From Curtobacterium sp. 'Ferrero' (GTDB lineage: Bacteria > Actinomycetota > Actinomycetes > Actinomycetales > Microbacteriaceae), in NCBI RefSeq assembly GCF_002412165.1, contig NZ_NXIA01000004.1:62001-126000 (forward strand): DNA of 64,000 nucleotides, given 5' to 3'. A model generated the notes under the pieces. The model ran no database searches. It was not told the origin of the DNA and saw only the letters and a list, made by a program, of their open reading frames with translations. Numbering within the stretch: position 1 is the first letter of the stretch; each line of letters opens with the position of its first letter. Shown here piece by piece: positions 33,510 to 40,730 of the stretch. The position numbers and the translations under genes are program-made.

Positions 33510-35308
33510 GCACGCTCCCGCCCACCGGGCAGCTCATCCCGGTCGACGCCCCGTTCTCGGCCGCGCAGGAGTCCTGGCTCGCCGGGTTCATCGCCGGCAT
33601 CGCCGCCGCGGGCAAGCGCGCCGCCGGCGGTGCCCCGACCACGACGGTCGACGTGCTGTTCGGCACGCAGACCGGCAACGCCGAGTTCCTCGCCGACGAG
33701 CTCGTCGCCGGCGCGAAGGCCCGCGGGCTCGGCGGCCGGGCGACCCCGCTCGACGCCGTGACCCCGGAGCAGCTCGCCGGCATGTCGCACGTGCTCGTCG
33801 TGACCTCGACGTACGGCGAGGGCGAGATGCCCGACAACGCCGGACTGTTCTGGGACGCGATCCAGGCGTCGACCGTCCCGCGGCTCGAGGGCCTGCAGTA
33901 CGCGGTGCTCGGCCTCGGCGACACGAGCTACGACGAGTTCTGCCAGGCCGGCAAGCTCCTCGACACCCGCTTCGAGCAGCTCGGCGCGACGCGGATCCAC
34001 GAACGCGTGGACTGCGACGTCGACTTCGAGGACCCCGCGGCGCTCTGGAGCGCCGCGGTCCTCGACCGCCTGGCCGCCGAGGCGGGGGCCAGGCCGGGTG
34101 CCGGCAGCCACGGTGCGGGCGGCCCCGCCGCCGACACGACCACCCCGCCCGCCGCAGCCGGCGGGGCAGGGGCGAGCCGTACCTCCCGGCCGGGGTCGCA
34201 GTGGAACAAGCGCAACCCGTACCGCGCGCCGCTCGTCGTGAACCGGCTGCTCTCGTCGCCGCGCAGTGCGAAGGAGATCCGGCACTTCGAGTTCGCGCTC
34301 GGCGACTCGGGCATCGAGTACGCCGCGGGTGACGCACTCGCGGTCGTGCCGCACAACGACCCGGCACTCGTCGACCAGCTGCTCGGGCACCTCGGCGCGG
34401 ACGGCTCCGCGGACGTCGACGGGCGACCGCTCGCCGAGGTCCTACGGCTCGACCGCGAGATCCGCACGCCGTCGAAGGACCTCGTGGCCGACCTCGTGCA
34501 GCGTGCCCCGGCGTCGGAGCTCGCGGCCGTCGTGTCGCACGGGGACAAGCACGAGCTCGACCGGTGGCTCTGGGGGCGCGACGTCCTCGACCTGCTCCGC
34601 GACGCCGGCAGCGCGGCGCCGACGATGGAGGAGCTGCTGCCGAACCTCCGTGGTCTGCAGGCGCGCCAGTACTCGATCTCGTCGAGCCCGCTCGCGCACC
34701 CGGATCGCATCCACCTGACGATCGCTTCCGTCCGGTACGGCGACGTCCACCGGTCGCACGCCGGTGTCGCGTCCACGTACCTGGCCGACCGGGTGCAGGC
34801 GGACGGCGAGGTCGACGTGTACCTCCAGCCGAACGCGGCGTTCGGGGTGCCCGCTGACAGCGATGCCCCGATGGTCATGATCGGCCCCGGCACGGGCATC
34901 GCGCCGTTCCGCGGGTTCCTGCACGAGCGCGCCGCCGCGGGTGCTTCGGGTGCGAACTGGCTGTTCTTCGGCGACCAGCACCGCGACACGGACTTCGTGT
35001 ACGAGGACGAGCTCATCGATCTGCAGGAGCGTGGCGTGCTGACGCGGCTCGGCCTGGCGTTCTCGCGTGACCAGGCCGAGAAGGTCTACGTGCAGACGCG
35101 GATGCGGGAGCAGGCGGCGGAGCTGTACCGGTGGCTCGAGGACGGCGCGTTCGTGTACGTGTGCGGCGACGCGTCGCGCATGGCGAAGGACGTCGAGCAG
35201 GCGCTGCTCGACGTGGTCGCGGAGCAGCGGGGGCGCGGGGCGGAGGACGCGGCGGCGTACGTCGCCGACCTCCGGCGTGCGAAGCGGTACGTGCGCGACG
35301 TGTACTGA
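33506..35308 (+). CDS. CysJ-like NADPH diflavin reductase
   Basis: A 600-aa protein with the same length and order as the sulfite reductase flavoprotein CysJ (599 aa in E. coli). It has a CysJ-type N-terminal helix (AQESWLAGFIAGIAA), a flavodoxin domain binding FMN (FGTQTGNAEFLADEL, STYGEGEMPDNA, LGLGDTSYDEFCQAG), a 55-residue Gly/Ala/Pro linker, and a ferredoxin-reductase part with FAD motif RQYSISSSP, the GVASTYLADR block, NADPH motif GPGTGIAPFRGF and C-terminal RYVRDVY. Electrons should run NADPH-FAD-FMN-acceptor. Its ATG overlaps the glutamate synthase-like stop (ATGA) and no sulfite reductase hemoprotein (cysI) is near, so the likely acceptor is that enzyme. A general electron-donor role remains possible. 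Confidence 0.85.
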   Translation: MSTLPPTGQLIPVDAPFSAAQESWLAGFIAGIAAAGKRAAGGAPTTTVDVLFGTQTGNAEFLADELVAGAKARGLGGRATPLDAVTPEQLAGMSHVLVVTSTYGEGEMPDNAGLFWDAIQASTVPRLEGLQYAVLGLGDTSYDEFCQAGKLLDTRFEQLGATRIHERVDCDVDFEDPAALWSAAVLDRLAAEAGARPGAGSHGAGGPAADTTTPPAAAGGAGASRTSRPGSQWNKRNPYRAPLVVNRLLSSPRSAKEIRHFEFALGDSGIEYAAGDALAVVPHNDPALVDQLLGHLGADGSADVDGRPLAEVLRLDREIRTPSKDLVADLVQRAPASELAAVVSHGDKHELDRWLWGRDVLDLLRDAGSAAPTMEELLPNLRGLQARQYSISSSPLAHPDRIHLTIASVRYGDVHRSHAGVASTYLADRVQADGEVDVYLQPNAAFGVPADSDAPMVMIGPGTGIAPFRGFLHERAAAGASGANWLFFGDQHRDTDFVYEDELIDLQERGVLTRLGLAFSRDQAEKVYVQTRMREQAAELYRWLEDGAFVYVCGDASRMAKDVEQALLDVVAEQRGRGAEDAAAYVADLRRAKRYVRDVY

Positions 35309-35323
35309 GGCGCGGGGCGCGGG

Positions 35324-35475
35324 CCGGATCGCTCGTGGGCGGCCGGATCGCTCGTGGGCGGCCGGATCGCTCGTGGGCGGCCGAATCGCGCGAGGTTGGC
35401 GGAATCGCGCGAGGTTGGCGGAATCGCGCGAGGTTGGCGGAATCGCTCGTGGTTGACCGAATCGCTCGTAGGGAG
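35324..35475 (+). repeat. Eight tandem 19-bp units
   Basis: Eight exact-length 19-bp units, consensus CCGAATCGCTCGTGGTTGG, start 15 bp after the diflavin reductase stop. Units 1-3 (35324-35380) are identical CCGGATCGCTCGTGGGCGG; 4-6 carry GCGCGAGG; 7-8 return to GCTCGT. Sub-blocks of near-identical copies point to recent local duplication. There is no spacer, so it is not a CRISPR array. Confidence 0.92.
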
Positions 35476-35507
35476 CCGGAAGAAACGACCTCCTACGAGC
35501 GATTCGG
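35457..35507 (+). terminator. Hairpin formed by the last tandem unit and an inverted copy
   Basis: CCGAATCGCTCGTAGG (35457-35472) pairs perfectly over 16 bp with 35492-35507 across a 19-nt loop. The inverted copy could also pair with the related earlier units, giving alternative structures after the diflavin reductase gene. Confidence 0.75.
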
Positions 35508-35569
35508 CATCCCAATGCGGGCGTGATGGGTCGGAACGTCGCGCGATGCCGATGCGCTGGTGCGTGGTG

Positions 35570-35614
35570 ACGGACGGGAGGCGCGGTGCCAGCCGGCACG
35601 CGCCTCCCGTCCGT
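35570..35614 (+). terminator. GACGGGAGGC-family hairpin, copy before the ArsR cassette
   Basis: A 16-bp stem (ACGGACGGGAGGCGCG and its complement) with an inner GTGCC/GGCAC pairing and one bulge. It is the first half of a composite element; the 106-bp structured repeat begins 16 bp later. Confidence 0.7.
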
Positions 35615-35630
35615 CGTCCGGTCCCGTCGG

Positions 35631-35736
35631 CACCGCGAGAGCGACAGTCCGGCGGACGTCCACGACGTCGGTGCCGCGGAAGCGACAGATCTCGCGGGCA
35701 GGGCGGCGGCATCCTGTCGCTTTCGCGAAAGCGACA
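35631..35736 (+). repeat. 106-bp structured repeat, copy A
   Basis: It aligns without gaps to 37278-37383. Shared parts: CACCGCG start, AGCGACAG at 35640 and again 41 bp later at 35681, then CTGTCGCT 33 bp after that, inside the 22-bp palindrome at 35715-35736 (core GTCGCTTTCG/CGAAAGCGAC). CTGTCGCT can pair with either AGCGACAG or with the palindrome's own right arm. Pentamer GCACC repeats follow at 35741-35765. The whole 35309-35808 gap has no gene. Confidence 0.85.
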
Positions 35737-35802
35737 CGACGCACCGCACCGCACCGCACCGCACGGCCCCCTTGCGCACCGCCACACCCCGGCGTAACGT
35801 AC

Positions 35803-35814
35803 AACCAGATGGTT
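35803..35814. promoter_or_regulatory. Probable ArsR operator over its own start codon
   Basis: AACCA-GA-TGGTT, a perfect 5-bp inverted repeat spanning the ATG at 35809, with TAACGT (35795-35800) as a -10-like box 8 nt upstream. Binding here would block its own transcription. Confidence 0.5.
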
Positions 35815-36153
35815 TCACGAACCGGACTCTCCGACGCCGAGGTCGACCGCGTGTTCCACGCGCTCGCCGACGCCACGAGGCGGGACATCGTGCGGCGGAC
35901 CCTCGTCGACGGTGTCACGGTCTCGGCCCTCGCGGCGGCCTACGACATGTCGTTCGCCGCCGTGCAGAAGCACGTCACCGTCCTCGAGGGAGCAGGACTC
36001 GTGACCAAGGAACCCCGCGGGCGCGTCCGCATCGTGCGCGCCGACCCCGAGCAGCTCGACCGCGTGCGCGGGCTGCTCGAGGACTTCGGCCGACTCTGGA
36101 ACGCCCGCATCGACCGACTCGACACCCTGCTCGCCAGCGACGACGAGCCCTGA
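35809..36153 (+). CDS. ArsR family transcriptional regulator
   Basis: A 114-aa winged-helix repressor. The sequence VFHALADATRRDIVRRTLVDGVTVSALAAAYDMSFAAVQKHVTVLEGAGLVT (about residues 16-67) is the ArsR DNA-binding core. No metal-binding Cys/His cluster is seen; this subgroup usually accompanies an AHSA1/SRPBCC gene, as here 51 bp downstream. The start at 35809 keeps the family's short N-terminus. The ArsR-AHSA1 pair is bracketed by two direct copies of a structured repeat, so it may behave as a cassette. Confidence 0.88.
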   Translation: MVSRTGLSDAEVDRVFHALADATRRDIVRRTLVDGVTVSALAAAYDMSFAAVQKHVTVLEGAGLVTKEPRGRVRIVRADPEQLDRVRGLLEDFGRLWNARIDRLDTLLASDDEP

Positions 36154-36204
36154 CGAGCACCACCGAGAAGACGACGACCCACACCGACTCGACGAGGAGC
36201 CTCC

Positions 36205-37188
36205 ATGCCCGTGACCAGCGTCCACACCGATCCGGAAGCCCTGACGACCACCCTCGTCGCGGACTTCCCCGTCCCCGTCGAACGGCTCTGGGGTGCCTTC
36301 ACCGACCCGCGGCAGCTCGAGCGGTTCTGGGGCCCGCCCGGCTTCCCCGCGACCTTCTCCGAGTTCGACCTCCGCCCCGGCGGCCGCGCCCGCTACGACA
36401 TGACCGGCCCCGAGGGCGACGTCTACCGCTCGGTCTGGCTCGTCATCACCGTGGACGAACCGACGCGACTCGCGTTCGACGACCTCTTCGCCACCGAGGA
36501 CGGCGAGGTCGACCCCGCACAGCCGACGAGCACGAGCGTCCTCGACTTCGAGCCGACCGAGGCCGGCTCACGCGTCCGGATCACGACGACGTTCCCGGAC
36601 GCCGACGCGCTCGAGACCCTGGTCGCGATGGGCATGGAACAGGGTTACGCCCAGGCGTTCGGGCAGCTCGACCGGGTGCTCGCGGACCTCCGGGAGTACG
36701 CGCTCGGGAAGGGCGTCCTCACCGAGGTCGTCGACGACACGCACGTCCGCTTCACCCGAGCGTTCGCGGCACCGCGCCACCTGGTGTGGCGGGCGCACAC
36801 CGAGCCCGAGCTCGTGCGGCGGTGGCTGCTCGGCCCGGACGGCTGGGAGATGACCGTGTGCGACAACGATCTCCGACCGGGCGGCCGGTTCCGGCAGGCC
36901 TGGGCTCCCGTCGGCGACACCGAGGGCGAGCCGTTCGGCTTCGAGGGCGAGAACACCGTCGTGCGGCCCGAACGCCGGATCGTCAGCACGGAGGCGATGA
37001 CCGGCGCGCCGTACCCGCCGAACACGAACGACCTGACCCTCGACGAGGTCGACGGGTCCACTCTCCTGACGCTCCTGGTCACGTACCCGAGCGTCGAGCA
37101 GCGGGACGTGATCCTCGCCACCGGCATGACCGACGGCATGGAGGCGAGCTACCAGCGCCTGGAGCGCGAGCTGCTCGCGACGGCGTGA
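36205..37188 (+). CDS. Tandem AHSA1/SRPBCC domain protein
   Basis: A 327-aa protein of two consecutive AHSA1-type SRPBCC domains, each normally a separate protein of about 150 residues. Domain 1 (about 10-155) contains FPVPVERLWGAFTDPRQLERFWGPPGFPATFSEFDLRPGG; domain 2 (about 172-325) repeats the pattern as RAFAAPRHLVWRAHTEPELVRRWLLGPDGWEMTVCDNDLRPGG. Both carry the W-F-x-P and G-G-x-x-R marks. The fold binds hydrophobic ligands; no enzyme activity can be named. It follows the ArsR gene in the same operon and is probably the gene that ArsR regulates. Confidence 0.88.
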   Translation: MPVTSVHTDPEALTTTLVADFPVPVERLWGAFTDPRQLERFWGPPGFPATFSEFDLRPGGRARYDMTGPEGDVYRSVWLVITVDEPTRLAFDDLFATEDGEVDPAQPTSTSVLDFEPTEAGSRVRITTTFPDADALETLVAMGMEQGYAQAFGQLDRVLADLREYALGKGVLTEVVDDTHVRFTRAFAAPRHLVWRAHTEPELVRRWLLGPDGWEMTVCDNDLRPGGRFRQAWAPVGDTEGEPFGFEGENTVVRPERRIVSTEAMTGAPYPPNTNDLTLDEVDGSTLLTLLVTYPSVEQRDVILATGMTDGMEASYQRLERELLATA

Positions 37189-37214
37189 CCCGTCGCGTCA
37201 CAGCGTGACCAGCA

Positions 37215-37262
37215 GACGGACGGGAGGCCCGTGGCGGCGCCGCCACGGGCCTCCCGTCCGTC
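37215..37262. terminator. Perfect 24-bp palindromic terminator (GACGGGAGGC family)
   Basis: Bases 37215-37238 and 37239-37262 are exact reverse complements, the arm starting GACGGACGGGAGGC. It follows the AHSA1 stop by 26 bp and faces the convergent mvaS gene. It forms a composite element with the structured repeat 15 bp further on. Confidence 0.8.
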
Positions 37263-37277
37263 ACGCGGTCGCGTCCG

Positions 37278-37383
37278 CACCGCGGGAGCGACAGAGGCGC
37301 GGACACGGCGCGCGTCGGTGCCGCACGAGCGACAGATGTGGCGGGCCGGACCGCGCTGTCCTGTCGCTTTCGCGAAAGCGACA
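37278..37383 (+). repeat. 106-bp structured repeat, copy B
   Basis: Direct copy of 35631-35736. AGCGACAG occurs at 37287 and 37328 (41 bp apart), then CTGTCGCT at 37361 (33 bp later), the same spacing as in copy A although the sequence between has diverged. The palindrome is 24 bp here (37361-37384). It lies between the AHSA1 gene and the end of mvaS. Confidence 0.85.
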
Positions 37384-37418
37384 GAACGCGGACGCGACAC
37401 CGCGCGCGGCGCGCGGCG

Positions 37419-38576
37419 TCAGGCCCCTGTGGCCTCATAGTGCCGGGCACCGCCGCGCACCCCGGCGAACCGGTACGGCGCCGTCGTGACCCGGGGACGC
37501 TCGACGTCCTCGCTCGTCGCGGCTCCGGCGGCGTGCAGCTCCCGGTACGCCTCGACCGTCAGCGGGACGCGCGCCTCGAGGAGGGTCCGGACCCGCCCCT
37601 CCCGGCGGTGCGACCGGTAGTCGGGCTGCACGATGCCGGTCAGCAGCTCCCCCACGCTCCCCGACCCGTAGCTGAACATCGCGATCCGCTCGCCGGCGAG
37701 GTCGTCGTCGAGGTCGAGCAGCGCAGCGAGGCCGATCCAGATCGACGCCGTGTAGGTGTTGCCGGTCTGCCGGTTGTACGTGAAGCCCAGGGCGAGCTCG
37801 GCGTCCTCGAACGGCTGGCCGACGTGCTGCGCGAGCTTCCGGTGCGCCTTGATCGCCATCTTCGTGAACGGCTGGTGGTGCACCCAGCGGCCGATGTCCT
37901 GGTAGCCGGGGCCACACTGCGCGACGAGGTCGTCCCACGCCCCGACGAACGCGTCGACGTAGGCGGTGACGGACAGCCGACCGTCGACGAGCGCGGTCGA
38001 GCGGTCGTTTGGCCGCCAGAAGTCGTCGACATCGGCGGTGAACACCCCGGCCGCGGCCTCGATCTCGATGAGGTCCGGGTCGGCTGACACGAGGATCGCC
38101 GCGGCGCCGGCACCCTGGGTGGGCTCGGCCGCGGTGTCGACGTCGTACCGTGCGACGTCGGCGGCGATGACGAGCACCCGCTCGTGGGGCGCCCGCGCGA
38201 CGATGCCGAGGGCGAGCTGGACGGCCGCGGTCCCGCCGTAGCAGGCCTGCTTCAGCTCCACGACACGGACGGACTGCGGCAGGCCGAGCAACCCGTGCAC
38301 GAACACCCCGGCGGCCTTCGACTGGTCCACGCCCGACTCGGTCGCGAACAGGACCGTGCGGATGCCCTCGACGCCGTGGCGGTCGATGACCTCCTTCGCG
38401 GCGGCCGCGCCCATCGTCACGATGTCCTCGTCGGGCGCCGGAACGCTGAAGGCGTCCTGGCCGATCCCGACGTGGTACTTCGCCGGGTCGACGCCGGTCG
38501 TCGCCGCGAGGTCGTCGAGGTCGAGGACGTGGTGTCCGGTCGCGATCGCGATGTCGTGGATGCCGATGGCGGTCAT
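37419..38576 (-). CDS. mvaS: Hydroxymethylglutaryl-CoA synthase
   Basis: A 385-aa HMG-CoA synthase that condenses acetyl-CoA with acetoacetyl-CoA, the first committed step of the mevalonate route. Active-site residues are visible: E80 in FATESGVDQSKA, nucleophile C112 in KQACYGGTAAVQL, and H234 in VHHQPFTK; the GSGSVGELLTG block near the end is also typical. It is the last gene of the mevalonate operon; its ATG overlaps the mvaA stop by 4 bp. Length matches bacterial MvaS (about 385-390). Confidence 0.95.
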   Translation of the reverse strand: MTAIGIHDIAIATGHHVLDLDDLAATTGVDPAKYHVGIGQDAFSVPAPDEDIVTMGAAAAKEVIDRHGVEGIRTVLFATESGVDQSKAAGVFVHGLLGLPQSVRVVELKQACYGGTAAVQLALGIVARAPHERVLVIAADVARYDVDTAAEPTQGAGAAAILVSADPDLIEIEAAAGVFTADVDDFWRPNDRSTALVDGRLSVTAYVDAFVGAWDDLVAQCGPGYQDIGRWVHHQPFTKMAIKAHRKLAQHVGQPFEDAELALGFTYNRQTGNTYTASIWIGLAALLDLDDDLAGERIAMFSYGSGSVGELLTGIVQPDYRSHRREGRVRTLLEARVPLTVEAYRELHAAGAATSEDVERPRVTTAPYRFAGVRGGARHYEATGA

Positions 38577-39637
38577 GCTGCACCTCCTGCTGCTGCGCCG
38601 CGTCGTTCCATCGCGACGTGCGCGGCCATGAGTTCTCCGGGGTTCGTCTGGGCGGCGAGGAGCGACAGCTCACCGCAGAGCACCGTCGCGGCGCACAGGG
38701 CTGCCAGGCGACGGGCGTTCTCGCCGGGCGCGCGGTCCTCGCGGCAACCGAGCCGCACGAGGGCGTCCTCGACGACGGGCAGGTCCCCGCCCTTGCCGTT
38801 GCCGACCGTCCCCACGATGAGGTGCGGCAGCGCGGTCGAGAAGTACAGGTCGTCCCCGCGCACCGACGCGCTCGTGATGCCCTGGGAGCCCTCGACGATG
38901 TTCGCTGCGTCCTGCCCGGTGGCGAGGTAGAACCCGAGCAGCATGTTCGCGTAGTGCGCGTTCGCGGAGCGCAGCGCCCCGGCGAGCGTGGAGCCGACGA
39001 GGTTCTTGGCGACGTTGAGCTCGGCGATCTTCTCCGGCGTCGACCGCAGGCGCTTCGCGACGACCTCGCCCGGGATGACGATCTCGGCGATGGTGTTCCG
39101 ACCACGACCACGGATGCCGTTCACCGCCGTGGCCTTCTTGTCGGTGCAGAAGTTGCCCGAGATGCTGACGTACTGCAGCTCCGGCTCCCACGCGAGGATC
39201 GCCGGCAGGAGCCTGTCCGCCGCCTGCGTGACCATGTTGTGCCCGGAGGCGTCGCCCGTGGTGAACGCGAAGCGCAGGAACAGCAGGTCGCCGACGATCT
39301 CCGGGTGCACCTCGATGAGCTTCGCGAACCGGCTCTGTCCGGCGACGAGGGCCTCGAGCTCGCCCTGGCGCGCGAGGATGCGCCCGGTCGCGGCGTGCGC
39401 GGCGGCGGCGCTCGACGCCCGGACCACGACGGACCGGGTCATGCGCTCGTCGACGACGGTCGCGACGATGCCGCCCTCGACCATCCGCGAGATGCGGGCA
39501 CCACGGCCGACCGACGGCCACAGCGGCGACTCGTACGTGGCGAGCGGGACCTCGTGCTCGCCCTCGACAGCGTTGCCGCTCACCCGGATCGGCCCGACCC
39601 ACCTGGTCGGGATCGGGGTGGTGGTCGTGTCAGTCAT
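38573..39637 (-). CDS. mvaA: HMG-CoA reductase (class I-like)
   Basis: A 354-aa hydroxymethylglutaryl-CoA reductase making mevalonate with NAD(P)H. The catalytic set is present: E36 (YESPLWPSVGRG), lysines in T166-D-K-K region (NFCTDKKATAVN), D243 (ATGQDAANIVEG) and the late H340. The DKKATAVNGIRGRGR pattern resembles class I reductases of eukaryotes and Streptomyces more than class II MvaA; it lacks the N-terminal membrane part. The ATG at 39635-39637 is chosen for homology and overlaps the phosphomevalonate kinase end by 8 bp. It is fourth in the operon. Confidence 0.93.
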   Translation of the reverse strand: MTDTTTTPIPTRWVGPIRVSGNAVEGEHEVPLATYESPLWPSVGRGARISRMVEGGIVATVVDERMTRSVVVRASSAAAAHAATGRILARQGELEALVAGQSRFAKLIEVHPEIVGDLLFLRFAFTTGDASGHNMVTQAADRLLPAILAWEPELQYVSISGNFCTDKKATAVNGIRGRGRNTIAEIVIPGEVVAKRLRSTPEKIAELNVAKNLVGSTLAGALRSANAHYANMLLGFYLATGQDAANIVEGSQGITSASVRGDDLYFSTALPHLIVGTVGNGKGGDLPVVEDALVRLGCREDRAPGENARRLAALCAATVLCGELSLLAAQTNPGELMAAHVAMERRGAAAGGAA

Positions 39638-40730
39638 CGAGGTCTCCTTCGGGCGCCTGCACCGCGACGCTGAGGTGCCTGATGTCGTGCGCCTCCCAGG
39701 CGCGGTGGATGGCGGTGAGGTCGGTGTCCGCCGGGACGAGGGCGATGCCGCAGTCACCGCCGCCGGCACCGGACGGCTTCGCCGCCCCGCCGGCCCGCTC
39801 GACCACGTCGCACAGGGTGGCGAGGCGCTCGGTCTCGATCTGCGACCCCACGGACGCGCCGAGGCGCTGCAGCAGGACGCGGGCGCGGCGGAGCGCGTCG
39901 AGCGTCCGCTCCGTGTCGCCGGTCTGGAGGCCCGTGGTCAGGTCGTCGACGCAGGTCCGGCTCTCGTCGAGGAACGCCTGGTACCCGCCGTTCCGGTGCT
40001 CGCGGACGACGCTGACGAGCTTCGTGGTCGACGCGGGCGAGCCGGTCCAGCCGACGAGGAGCTCCAGGTCCGCCGGTGCGGGCAGCCGCTCGACGTCGAA
40101 GCCCGTCCAGGCGTCCGCGTCGTCGAGGATGCCCGACACGCTGCCGTCCCCGCGGTCCGGCGCGTGCTGCAGCATCGCGGCGAGGAGTTCGCGGTCCGGG
40201 GCGCTGTAGCGCAGCCAACCGCCGAAGGTGCTCGCGGCGAGGTCACCCCCGGACGCGCGCGGGTTGACCCGGATGGTCGCCAGGAGCGCCACCCGGAACC
40301 GGTCACGCTGCGTCAGCCCGAGGCCGTAGAAGCGGTCGAGCGCGCCGACGGTCGCGACCGTGACGGCGGCGGAGGAGCCGAGGCCGAACTTCCGGCCGCT
40401 CGCGTCGTCGAGCTGGCTCTGGATCCGGAGGTCGTGGAAGCGCGGGGCGATGCCGCGTTCGGCCCGGAGCTTCTCGACGAGGTCGATCGTCGCCATGACG
40501 TAGTCGTAGGGGTGGTGCTCGCGGTCGAGGGCGAGGCCGTCCGCCGCCCGGGTCCAGGTCAGCGGCAGGTGCCCGTACTCCTCGGAGTGCACGCTCCCCG
40601 ATCCGTGGCCCTCGCTGACCCGGGCCGTGATGGCACGGTCGAGCGCGATGAGCACGGACGGCTGCCCGGGTTCGACGACGGCGTACTCCCCCGCGACGAA
40701 CAGCTTGCCGTGGGCGCGGAACTCGATCAC
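39630..40730 (-). CDS. Phosphomevalonate kinase
   Basis: A 366-aa GHMP kinase that converts phosphomevalonate to diphosphomevalonate. It has the start FRAHGKLFVAGEYAVVEPGQPSVLIAL, the ATP-binding G116-L-G-S-S-A-A motif after DDASGRKF, and the late KPSGAGGGDCGIAL loop; the combination identifies the MvaK2 type. It overlaps its neighbours by 4 and 8 bp, so the operon is tightly coupled. Length fits (about 360-370). Confidence 0.92.
   Translation of the reverse strand: MIEFRAHGKLFVAGEYAVVEPGQPSVLIALDRAITARVSEGHGSGSVHSEEYGHLPLTWTRAADGLALDREHHPYDYVMATIDLVEKLRAERGIAPRFHDLRIQSQLDDASGRKFGLGSSAAVTVATVGALDRFYGLGLTQRDRFRVALLATIRVNPRASGGDLAASTFGGWLRYSAPDRELLAAMLQHAPDRGDGSVSGILDDADAWTGFDVERLPAPADLELLVGWTGSPASTTKLVSVVREHRNGGYQAFLDESRTCVDDLTTGLQTGDTERTLDALRRARVLLQRLGASVGSQIETERLATLCDVVERAGGAAKPSGAGGGDCGIALVPADTDLTAIHRAWEAHDIRHLSVAVQAPEGDLDD

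Noticed and set aside
33506..35308. Assignment as a plain sulfite reductase flavoprotein (cysJ).
   Set aside because: The domain order fits, but no cysI or sulfur assimilation gene is near and the gene is coupled to a glutamate synthase homologue, so no cysJ symbol was given.
35324..35475. A CRISPR-like array.
   Set aside because: The 19-bp units are directly joined with no spacers, so it is a simple tandem repeat.
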